A program made the translations under genes and the position numbers. A model generated the notes under the pieces. That model was not told the DNA's origin and ran no database searches. It was given only the letters and a program-made list of their open reading frames with translations. This document shows positions 1 to 7,381 of a DNA stretch of 64,000 nt, one piece after another. The stretch covers positions 1 to 64,000 of the forward strand of contig NZ_JAIGNI010000011.1 in NCBI RefSeq assembly GCF_026130175.1. The letters run 5' to 3'. Source of the DNA: Lyngbya sp. CCAP 1446/10 (GTDB lineage: Bacteria > Cyanobacteriota > Cyanobacteriia > Cyanobacteriales > Microcoleaceae). The first letter of the stretch is position 1. Each line of letters opens with the position of its first letter.

Positions 1-1
1 A

Positions 2-52
2 CGCCGCTCTTTCTTTTTCCATATCTTTCTGTGGCATTTGTAAGTTATTCAT
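2..52 (-). CDS. possible 5' end of a gene running off the left edge
   Basis: An ATG at 52 on the minus strand opens a frame that stays open for 17 codons to the window edge (begins MNNLQMPQKDME). It lies divergently from aroE. It is too short to identify, and no clear ribosome binding site is visible, so it may be chance. Confidence 0.3.
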   Translation of the reverse strand, partial: MNNLQMPQKDMEKERAA

Positions 53-126
53 TTTTTTATTGTCACAATCAATTATTGCATATAATTATATCATAATAAG
101 TGTAGATAATGATTTAGGATTGCTAT

Positions 127-1014
127 ATGATTCAAGGCACTACTAAACTGCTCGGAGTAATTGGTCATCCCGTCACACATTCTCTGTCGCCGGCGATGCA
201 CAATGCTGCTATTGCTCACTTGGGAGTCGATTTTGTTTACCTCCCATTTCCGGTAAAACCAGAGGATTTAAAGGCTGCGCTTGCAGGATTTGCGGCGATC
301 GACCTTCGGGGATTTAGCATCACGATTCCCCACAAACAAGCCATTTTACCGCTGCTGTCGTCGGTTTCCCCGATCGCCCGATCGATCGGCGCAGTCAACA
401 CCGTCTACCGCACTGACAAAGGTTGGTGCGGCACAAATACTGACGTAGAAGGCTTTCTCGCGCCCCTGCAAACCCCCACTTACCAACCTAGGGAGGGCTC
501 CGATTGGAGTCAGAAAGTAGCGGTAATTTTGGGGAATGGTGGCGCGGCGAGGGCTGTTGTGGCTGGATGCGCTCAATTGGGATGTGCCGAGATTCACGTT
601 GTCGGGCGCAACGCCCAAAATTTAGCGGAGTTTCAGCAGAGTTGGGTTAATTCTCCGATGCCCGTGCCGAATTTGCAGGTTCACACTTGGGATAATTTGT
701 CAATGTTAATTTCGCAGGCGGATTTGCTGGTGAACACAACTCCTGTGGGTATGTATCCGCACGGGGAAAAGTCGCCGGTTTCGGCGGATTCGTTCGATCA
801 AATCAACGCAGGTGCGATCGTCTATGATTTAATTTACACTCCGAATCCTACTCAGTTTCTCAAGGATGCGCGGAGGAGGGGGGCTATCCCGATTGACGGA
901 CTCGAAATGCTAGTTCAACAAGGAGCCGCCGCCTTGAAAATTTGGCTGGACACAGAATCCGTCCCTGTGGATGTAATGCGCCAAGCCTTGCGGCAGCATT
1001 TAGGCTTAGAGTGA
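127..1014 (+). CDS. aroE: shikimate dehydrogenase
   Basis: Reduces 3-dehydroshikimate to shikimate with NADPH in the cytosolic chorismate pathway. The 295 residues match the usual AroE length. The substrate-binding SLSP is at residues 19-22, the catalytic Lys is K70 in TIPHK, and Asp106 sits in NTDVEGF. The NADP-binding glycine loop GNGGAARA is at 136-143 and the NTTPVGM signature lies near 205. An AGGA seven bases before the ATG serves as ribosome binding site. That AGGA is part of a 16-base sequence (112-127) identical to the right end of a MITE-like element at 14835-14998, so the translation start may derive from an element end. The gene seems monocistronic, and the next gene is 115 bases on. 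Confidence 0.96.
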   Translation: MIQGTTKLLGVIGHPVTHSLSPAMHNAAIAHLGVDFVYLPFPVKPEDLKAALAGFAAIDLRGFSITIPHKQAILPLLSSVSPIARSIGAVNTVYRTDKGWCGTNTDVEGFLAPLQTPTYQPREGSDWSQKVAVILGNGGAARAVVAGCAQLGCAEIHVVGRNAQNLAEFQQSWVNSPMPVPNLQVHTWDNLSMLISQADLLVNTTPVGMYPHGEKSPVSADSFDQINAGAIVYDLIYTPNPTQFLKDARRRGAIPIDGLEMLVQQGAAALKIWLDTESVPVDVMRQALRQHLGLE

Positions 1015-1129
1015 TGCTATGGGCGATCGCACTAGGGAAACGGCACAGGGCTGTTTCCCTAGAGATGTTAAAAATTCGATCATGAATTCGCGCTAAGCTG
1101 GGAATTAAAATATACTTGCGCTGCAACTT

Positions 1130-1561
1130 ATGAAATTTCGAGCTATCAGTCTTTTTTTTGTCACTTGCGCGATCGCAATTTTTAGTTTGGTATACACTCC
1201 ACCGGCTTGGGCTCTGACACAGATCAAACTTTCAGATCTTTCTTATCGCGAATGTCCGGCAGAAATGGCAGAAGGAACAGTTACCAGCGGCAGTTCTATG
1301 GAAGCTAACTGCTTTTTGATTACAGGGAAAGCTGAAAATAGTAGTGGCAAACCTGTTTTTGATGCTGATATTTTCGGACGTATTTATGATGCAGATGAAA
1401 ATCCGGTGATGCAAAACCGCACTCGCTTGGGATCTATCGAAGAAGTTCCTCCCGGAATTAGCGATTTTCAGCTCAGAATTTCGGTTGCTGCCAATCAGCG
1501 AACACCTTTGCAGCTCAAGCAATTTAAAGCTACAGGTTTTAGTGGTGTGGTTCGTCGCTAA
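1130..1561 (+). CDS. small exported protein of unknown function
   Basis: A 143-residue protein with a clear Sec signal peptide: a short basic start, then a hydrophobic stretch (about residues 7-22), ending near PPAWA at about residue 28. The mature part is mildly hydrophilic and predicted mostly beta (ADIFGRIYDADENPV, then PPGISDFQLRISV). This resembles small periplasmic proteins with an Ig-like or FxLYD-type fold, but no family was recognised with confidence. It is probably periplasmic. It follows aroE on the same strand after 115 bases and probably has its own promoter. Confidence 0.75.
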   Translation: MKFRAISLFFVTCAIAIFSLVYTPPAWALTQIKLSDLSYRECPAEMAEGTVTSGSSMEANCFLITGKAENSSGKPVFDADIFGRIYDADENPVMQNRTRLGSIEEVPPGISDFQLRISVAANQRTPLQLKQFKATGFSGVVRR

Positions 1562-1692
1562 TCAAACTATTGGAGATTTTAGATTGCTGATTTGAGATTT
1601 TGGGTTGGCTGTTGAGAAACTGCGATGCAGTTTTCGATTTCTGATTGTAGATTTTAGATTGTTCAGTTGCTTTCAATTGGTTATATCTAACA

Positions 1693-1798
1693 CAATACAG
1701 TTCAGCTCAAACAGTCCAGTCGGGAAAACAAGAGTGAAAAACAGATACTGCGATTGCTTCGTTCCTCTCTTCGGACAACTTCTAACTGAACCGTATTG
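1693..1798. repeat. MITE-like element with CAATACNGTT ends
   Basis: A 13-base terminal inverted repeat, CAATACAGTTCAG (1693-1705) and CTGAACCGTATTG (1786-1798), with one mismatch. It encloses about 80 bases of noncoding DNA. The same CAATACGGTT end occurs around 53540 and at 60755-60889, which suggests a small mobile family. Confidence 0.5.
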
Positions 1799-1811
1799 AG
1801 ATCTAATGTAC

Positions 1812-1847
1812 AATTAACTCCCCGGCTTTTCAACCGGCGAGTTAATT
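1812..1847. terminator. hairpin downstream of the exported-protein gene
   Basis: Fourteen-base arms (1812-1825 and 1834-1847, one mismatch) around a short CTTTTCAA loop. It is followed by an A/T-rich run. It could stop transcription or simply be a repeat palindrome. It lies 250 bases after the upstream gene and 88 bases beyond the 3' end of the convergent YggT gene. Confidence 0.35.
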
Positions 1848-1934
1848 TAAAAATCTCAAATCTTAATTTTAGTGGCCGGCAGCTAGGTTTGTTAAACAAT
1901 TTAGCCTATATGTTTAAAAACTTAAGCTTTCCAA

Positions 1935-2222
1935 CTACAAGGCTGTTTGCAAGCTGCTCAAAAGACGGATCAAGAATTCCGAGCCGAACTGAAGGACAAA
2001 AAAGGCAATCAGCGGTGAAAAGTCAATCCCTCCTAGGGGGGGGATAATCGAACGGAATAAATTCAAGTAAGGGTCTGTTAACTGACTCAAAATCGAAAAC
2101 GGGGGGTCGTACCAATTGATATTGGGGAACCAGCTCAACAGCACCCTAACAATCATTAGTGCTACATAGATTTGCACAAATGTGGACAGCGTGGTAGCCA
2201 ACAGGCCTATGGAATAACTCAT
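1935..2222 (-). CDS. YggT/Ycf19 family membrane protein
   Basis: A 95-residue protein with two hydrophobic segments (about residues 7-30 and 62-90). They flank the family signature, an RVLLSWFPN stretch followed by a loop with DPYLNLFRSIIPPLGGIDFSP. The family is universal in cyanobacteria and plastids (Ycf19/YlmG), where it is linked to thylakoid or nucleoid organisation and cytochrome assembly. The exact role is unsettled. The length is typical of the single-domain form. It reads in the same direction as the next upstream gene (2454-2777) but is 230 bases away, so it is probably separately expressed. Confidence 0.88.
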   Translation of the reverse strand: MSYSIGLLATTLSTFVQIYVALMIVRVLLSWFPNINWYDPPFSILSQLTDPYLNLFRSIIPPLGGIDFSPLIAFFVLQFGSEFLIRLLSSLQTAL

Positions 2223-2453
2223 ATATTGTGCTGAAAGTTTGAGTAAAGTTTACAAACACTTTAACTTTAGCTTTAATTTTAGCATAGCTGGGGGAAAGGG
2301 GGAGAGTGAGGGAGTGGCAGAAGAGGAGCATTTTTGTTGTTCCTTGTTCCTTGTCGCTTCCCCTTCGATCGCGAAAAATGAAGAGAGAAATGTGCGACAG
2401 TTGGTCGATCGCCCGCATTCTACTCCCAGACTACTCTAAAATCTTTCATAGAT

Positions 2454-2777
2454 TCAGGAGTCTTTGGCGATCGAACCTTCGCTGTTGTGGGCTGGCGCGT
2501 TCCCGTTGACATCGCCGAGTTGCAGCCGCACGTCATCAATTGCCTGATTTAGCTGGGCAATTTTATCTTCCAAACTCAGCCTTGCTACTTCCATCCCTTC
2601 GGCTTCGAGTTGGCTGGCTTTCCTCTGGCGCATCTTTCTTGCGTTGGCGTCGGAAGGTTCACTCAGCAAAGCTTCAGCAGCGCGCCGCGACAGCACCGCG
2701 CCCAAAACTGCCCCCACCAAGCCCCCAACTGCGGCTCCGGCAATAAATCCGCCTGTAAAACCCTCTCGATTGCTCAT
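2454..2777 (-). CDS. small YtxH-like membrane-anchored protein
   Basis: A 107-residue protein. Residues 7-30 form a glycine/alanine-rich hydrophobic segment (GGFIAGAAVGGLVGAVLGAVL) typical of YtxH-like proteins. A charged helical tail follows, rich in Arg, Lys, Glu and Gln, probably a coiled coil around residues 50-90. The fold suggests a single-pass membrane anchor with a cytosolic coiled coil. The function is not known; homologues in cyanobacteria are usually annotated as hypothetical. Confidence 0.75.
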   Translation of the reverse strand: MSNREGFTGGFIAGAAVGGLVGAVLGAVLSRRAAEALLSEPSDANARKMRQRKASQLEAEGMEVARLSLEDKIAQLNQAIDDVRLQLGDVNGNAPAHNSEGSIAKDS

Positions 2778-2852
2778 TGCTCAACTCAACTGCGCGATAT
2801 TTCCTTGATTTGTCTATTTTGACACTCTCTGGAGCGATCGACCGGGAGATCG

Positions 2853-3221
2853 TTAATTGCCTGGTAAGGCGATAATTCCGACTTCTTGGTTAAAGCGGAT
2901 CATCTCCAAAGATCGATCGCCATAAAGGTCTTCAATGTGCTCTAAGCAGCAGTCGATCGCGAAATCGTTCAATTCAGCAGGCTCAATGCCGTACATATCC
3001 TGAAACACCCCCTCGTCTACCCGGCAAAAGCGGGGTCGATCGTCATAAATTCCGCATTCTCGCGTTTTCTTGTCAAAATTGATACACCAACCGTCATCTC
3101 CGACTAAGCTCAAGTAGGTTCCTAATTCCTCTTCAGATAAATACTCGTCTAAGTCTGGGCGCTCTGTTGGTTCTAGGTAACAACAAGCACCGCACTGCTT
3201 TATGCAACGCCAAGTAGTCAT
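2853..3221 (-). CDS. YkgJ-type cysteine-cluster protein
   Basis: A 122-residue protein with the metal-binding Cys pattern of the YkgJ/CxxCxxCC family. CIKQCGACC lies at residues 6-14, then Cys46 (WCINF), Cys56 (ECGIYDDRP) and a final RFC near residue 66, with further Cys pairs near 91-92. The cluster is thought to bind zinc or an Fe-S centre; the substrate is unknown. It is cytosolic and has no signal peptide. A 215-base intergenic region with TTTTAGA heptamer repeats (about 3234-3255) separates it from the divergent psb30. Confidence 0.85.
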   Translation of the reverse strand: MTTWRCIKQCGACCYLEPTERPDLDEYLSEEELGTYLSLVGDDGWCINFDKKTRECGIYDDRPRFCRVDEGVFQDMYGIEPAELNDFAIDCCLEHIEDLYGDRSLEMIRFNQEVGIIALPGN

Positions 3222-3425
3222 AGTTTCGTTCGATTTTAGATTTTAGATTTTAGATTGGGAACACTCCGACAACGGGCATTAATTCCCCGGTTCCCTGTGA
3301 ATGGGAGGTCGATCGTTCTTTACATTTTGTTGAATTTTGTAAACTTCCTTAAAAAATAGGGCCGATCGCCCGGTAAAATCAGAAGCGGATTTTCTAATCA
3401 ACAATCTAGACTTAATCAATACAGT

Positions 3426-3431
3426 AGGAGG
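3426..3431 (+). promoter_or_regulatory. ribosome binding site of psb30
   Basis: A perfect AGGAGG four bases before the ATG at 3436. It supports translation of the very short psb30 frame. Confidence 0.75.
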
Positions 3432-3435
3432 ACAC

Positions 3436-3576
3436 ATGGACTTTATAACCGATCTTTTCAGCGGCCTGGGCGGTGTAAACTACCAACTGATTATTCAGGT
3501 AGCTTTACTTGCAGCAGTCGTGCTTTCGGGCCCGATCGTGATTTTTCTATTGGCTGCTAAAGGCGGCGACTTGTAA
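3436..3576 (+). CDS. psb30: photosystem II protein Psb30 (Ycf12)
   Basis: A 46-residue protein beginning MDFITDLFSGLGG and ending AAKGGDL. It has one transmembrane helix at about residues 17-40. The short amphipathic N-terminus, the SGPIVIFLLAA motif and the GGDL end match Psb30/Ycf12, a peripheral single-helix subunit of the photosystem II core near PsbJ and cytochrome b559. It is in the thylakoid membrane. It is preceded by a strong AGGAGG site and stands alone between two minus-strand genes, so it should have its own promoter in 3222-3425. Confidence 0.9.
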   Translation: MDFITDLFSGLGGVNYQLIIQVALLAAVVLSGPIVIFLLAAKGGDL

Positions 3577-3811
3577 TTGTAGCACGGCTGGCGATCGATG
3601 GTTGGGAGTTTTGATTTTTAAATGTGATGCAAAATTCCCAAAGCTCGATCGCCAATTTTCGCTGATTTTCCCTGCTGCACTAGATTTCCGCTCAAATACC
3701 GCTATCATATCGTTTCCGGTTGCATCGTCAGGTGATTTAACCACAGAGAACGCAGAGAACACAGAGGGAGATCAGAGAGATGAATAATTCCGATGAACAG
3801 AGGATTTGATA

Positions 3812-5887
3812 TCAAATGCCGAGGGCGTGTTTAGCCGTTTGAATCAAATTCTCAAAAAAAGGTAGAGATACATCGACTTCTTTAGCATCCTGACGGGAGT
3901 TCCCCAACAAACCGATATGTTGTCCGGGTGCAACAGCCAAAACTTGTCCTTGAGAGTTGCGAATTCTCAATTCCTCTTGAGAACCGGTGGGAGACAGACT
4001 GCAAGAATAAGTGCGATCGCAATAATCAAACTCAACTTTTCCAAAAACCTGCCGCCTCGAACTCGCAGCACTTGCAGGCAAACGGACACCCAACAATTCT
4101 AACTCAACCGAAGTCCTGCCATTAAAACTATTTTCCCGCAATCGGTAAGCAATATCAACCCGCCGAGGCAAAGGAAAATATTCCCCCCAACGCCAAGCAA
4201 TCCCCTTCACACTAGCCGAGCCTTTTTCATCTTGAGTTGCAGTTAGTTTAACGTGGCCTCCTTTACCCACAATTTTCTGTTCAGTAATGCAAACATTAGG
4301 AGTCCAAAATACAGGAGCCTTATTTTCAATTCCGCAAGGTTCCAAAGCATCAATTTGTCGGTAAAGATCGAGATTAATCTCAGCCAAATCCGCTCGCACA
4401 TCTACAGAAACCAGCGGCTTGAGGTGTTCCGGCTGCAAACATTGATTGGCAAAAACTGACAGTTGATGGCGAAATTGTTCGAGATTATGGGCCGGCATAG
4501 AAAAACCGCCAGCCGCTTTATGTCCGCCAAATTTAGTTAATAAATCCGCGCAAAAATTCAGCCCGTCAAATACATTAAACTCAGGAATTCCCCTCGCCGA
4601 TCCCCGGATGATATTAGCCGTTTCGCCACCCTCATCCTCAAAAGTACCGATAAAAACGGGTACGCCATAACGTTCCAGCAACCGAGAAGCCACAATCCCG
4701 ATCACCCCGTGGTGCCAACCGGGTTGCACAACAACTAAAACCCGTTCCTGCTGTAAATTTATCGCACTTTTCTCACACCAGGCGATCGCTTCTTGCTCAA
4801 TTTCCTGGCACAATTCCTGCCGGCGCTGATTGATTTGTTCGCACTGCATCGCGTTTTTGATAGCCAATTCGCGATCGTCCGTCGTCAGCAACTCGATCAC
4901 AATTTGAGGGTCAGCCAGCCGCCCCACAGCATTAATTCGCGGCCCCAGCCGAAAACCAATATCTTCAGGCTTTAACGTATTATTAGCTTGACTTTTTGAA
5001 TTAAAAAGAGGTAAAGTTTCCGCAGTTCCCGCCTGTACTCCGGCCACCTGAATCAAAGCTTGAACCCCCGCCAATTGTGAGTGAGGCAAAAGTCGCAAAC
5101 CCCGCTTTACCCAGCGGCGATTAACCCCAGTCAAAGGAGCTAAATCCGCAATAGTTCCCAAAGTAAATAACTCTAGCAGCGGATTCACCAACCCGCCAAC
5201 TTTATTCAAATCTTGAGCCAAAGTAATCGCCAAAACATAGGCAACACCTACCCCAGCCAAACCGCGATAAGGCGAAGATTCCGCAATTAATTTTGGGTTG
5301 AGAATAGCATCCGCAGGCGGTAGTTTTGGCGGCAAATCGTGGTGGTCTGTAATAATAACTTTAACACCGAGTTCTCGCGCTCTCGCCACCGGGCCGTAAG
5401 CTGCAATGCCGTTGTCTACCGTGAGAATCAGAGCCACACCCTCGGCGTGAAATTCTTCTACAATGCGATCGTTAATCCCGTAACCTTCCCGCATCCGGCT
5501 GGGAATAGCATAATCCACCTTCGCCCCCAGAGCCCTCAGAGCTCGCAGCAACAAAGCCGTGCTCGTCATCCCGTCAGCATCGTAATCGCCGCAAATCGCA
5601 ATTTTCTGCCCTCCCGAAATCGCCTCCCGCAACAATTTGACACTCGCAGCCAAATCAGGAAACTCATCCATTGGCGCGGGCAAAACCAGAGATTCCGGTT
5701 CGATAAACCCCTGCACTTCTTCCAAAGAATCGATGCCCCGGTTAATCAGTACCTGTGCTAGCAAAGACGACAAACCGATTTCTGCAGCAAACTGTTCGGC
5801 TTGCTGCGGTTGAGGCGAATAAATTTGCCACCGTTGGTTGGGCAATCGGGGAGAATTCGGGGGCAAAGATGTCGGTCGCTCTTGCAC
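3812..5887 (-). CDS. recJ: single-stranded-DNA-specific exonuclease RecJ
   Basis: A 5'-3' single-strand DNA exonuclease used in recombination and mismatch or base-excision repair. Motifs of the DHH phosphoesterase fold are present: CGDYDADGMTST with the metal ligand Asp101, VDNG near 158, and DHH at 181-183. The DHHA1 domain follows with GGHKAAGGF near 455-465, then an OB-like C-terminal part. The 691 residues are somewhat longer than the classical 570-580 residue RecJ but usual for cyanobacteria. The N-terminal 40 residues are Pro/Gln-rich and poorly conserved. It is preceded by 326 bases without a gene and is probably monocistronic. Confidence 0.95.
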   Translation of the reverse strand: MQERPTSLPPNSPRLPNQRWQIYSPQPQQAEQFAAEIGLSSLLAQVLINRGIDSLEEVQGFIEPESLVLPAPMDEFPDLAASVKLLREAISGGQKIAICGDYDADGMTSTALLLRALRALGAKVDYAIPSRMREGYGINDRIVEEFHAEGVALILTVDNGIAAYGPVARARELGVKVIITDHHDLPPKLPPADAILNPKLIAESSPYRGLAGVGVAYVLAITLAQDLNKVGGLVNPLLELFTLGTIADLAPLTGVNRRWVKRGLRLLPHSQLAGVQALIQVAGVQAGTAETLPLFNSKSQANNTLKPEDIGFRLGPRINAVGRLADPQIVIELLTTDDRELAIKNAMQCEQINQRRQELCQEIEQEAIAWCEKSAINLQQERVLVVVQPGWHHGVIGIVASRLLERYGVPVFIGTFEDEGGETANIIRGSARGIPEFNVFDGLNFCADLLTKFGGHKAAGGFSMPAHNLEQFRHQLSVFANQCLQPEHLKPLVSVDVRADLAEINLDLYRQIDALEPCGIENKAPVFWTPNVCITEQKIVGKGGHVKLTATQDEKGSASVKGIAWRWGEYFPLPRRVDIAYRLRENSFNGRTSVELELLGVRLPASAASSRRQVFGKVEFDYCDRTYSCSLSPTGSQEELRIRNSQGQVLAVAPGQHIGLLGNSRQDAKEVDVSLPFFENLIQTAKHALGI

Positions 5888-6213
5888 GGAAGCTGAGGTC
5901 TAAAGATACATCACCAATCTTACCGAATTAAGTGCATCAATCAGTCAATCAATTTTAGATTTTAGATTTTAGATTTTAGATCGATCCTAAAGATGAGTTT
6001 TGTGGGTAAAATCCAAAGGTTGTTTGTAGGAAAGCTTTTTTCGGAAGCCCTCACCGCACGCAAATAGGGATACCAGCGCCCGATAGAAGTCGTGAAGAGC
6101 CCCAAATTTTAGACTAAAGTTCCAACCCCCAGATTGCATCTGCCCTTGTCCATCGCCAATCGCAAATAGACTTTGGGCGCAGACGACTGATTTAATTTTA
6201 TGAGGAGAATTGC
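5888..6213. other. intergenic region between recJ and the bestrophin gene
   Basis: Divergent intergenic region. It holds four tandem copies of a TTTTAGA-type heptamer around 5952-5980, also seen at 3234-3255 and in diverged form near 1570-1660. An AGGAG at 6203-6207 serves the downstream gene. No small gene is visible. Confidence 0.6.
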
Positions 6214-7119
6214 ATGAATGTCGATCGACCGTCTTGGTTTAAAATTGCATTACAGCTTCGCGGCTCCGTCATTCCCTCAATCTGGCCCCGGGTTTTACTG
6301 TGCGGCGGCTTTGGACTTTTTATTTCCCTGCTGAACTTTTTGAAATGGCCAGTTTCCTTGCCCATTTTATCTAGTATTGTACCGAGTATTGTGTTGGGTT
6401 TACTGTTAGTTTTTCGGACAAATACAGCCTACGAAAGATTTTGGGAAGGTAGAAAACTGTGGGGAACCTTAGTTAATAACGTCCGCAATTTAGCGCGCCA
6501 AATCTGGGTGGCAATTGAGGAAAAAGACCCGCAGGATAGCGCTACAAAAAAATCCGCTCTGCGCCTGTTACCTGCCTTCGCAGTATCGATGAAATTGCAT
6601 TTACGCCAAGAATCAATCAATTCAGAATTAGAGTCGTTGATGTCACCATCTCAGTGCCAAAAGCTCAAGTCAATGAACAATCCGCCGCTAGAAATTGCCT
6701 TTTGGATTGAGGATTATTTGCACAATCAGTACGAGCGCAATTGCCTTGATGTCTATCAGTTAACTTCTATGAAGGAGTTGCTCAACTCTATGATTGATGT
6801 ATTAGGTGGCTGCGAGCGAATTTTGAAGACACCTATCCCTTTGGCTTACACGATTCACCTCAAGCAGCTATTGTTACTTTACTGTTTGGCACTACCCTTT
6901 CAAATGGTGAAGGATTTGACTTGGGGAACCGGCCCTGTTGTGGCTTTAATTAGTTTTACTTTGTTCGGGATAGAAGAAATCGGGATTGAAATTGAAAATC
7001 CCTTCGGGCATGATACCAATGATTTGCCTTTGGACAATATTTGTGCTGCCATGCAGCGAAATATCGACGATTTAATTACTTTATCTCCTAGCGTTCACGA
7101 ACAGGTTAAAGACAAGTAG
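6214..7119 (+). CDS. bestrophin-like anion channel (UPF0187)
   Basis: A 301-residue inner- or thylakoid-membrane protein. It carries the bestrophin/UPF0187 signatures: PSIWPRVLLCGGFGLF near residue 20, the TM2 region VLGLLLVFRTNTAYERFWEGR (about 60-82), then LWGTLVNNVRNLARQ. Further hydrophobic segments lie at about 205-250, and IEEIGIEIENPFG near 255 is the conserved C-terminal motif. Cyanobacterial members are related to thylakoid chloride channels and possible bicarbonate channels. Here the ion is not determined. AGGAG is placed correctly seven bases before the ATG. It appears to be a single-gene unit. Confidence 0.88.
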   Translation: MNVDRPSWFKIALQLRGSVIPSIWPRVLLCGGFGLFISLLNFLKWPVSLPILSSIVPSIVLGLLLVFRTNTAYERFWEGRKLWGTLVNNVRNLARQIWVAIEEKDPQDSATKKSALRLLPAFAVSMKLHLRQESINSELESLMSPSQCQKLKSMNNPPLEIAFWIEDYLHNQYERNCLDVYQLTSMKELLNSMIDVLGGCERILKTPIPLAYTIHLKQLLLLYCLALPFQMVKDLTWGTGPVVALISFTLFGIEEIGIEIENPFGHDTNDLPLDNICAAMQRNIDDLITLSPSVHEQVKDK

Positions 7120-7381
7120 AATTATTAGTCATTAATAAATGTAGGGTGCGTCGCTATTAAAAATTACCGAATAAAATGGATAATTGATCGAGCGACACAC
7201 CTGTGCGTACAAGATTGAGTCAACAAAGCCAATAATTTGATGACACCTCTTGCATAAATCACGGGATAGATCAACCGCAGATTTTAGGCAGATAAACACA
7301 GATAAACGCAGATATTTTTAAGATAGGATAGTGAGTGCAATCTTGTCTATTGTCGCAAAATTTGTTATAAATTGTATGACA

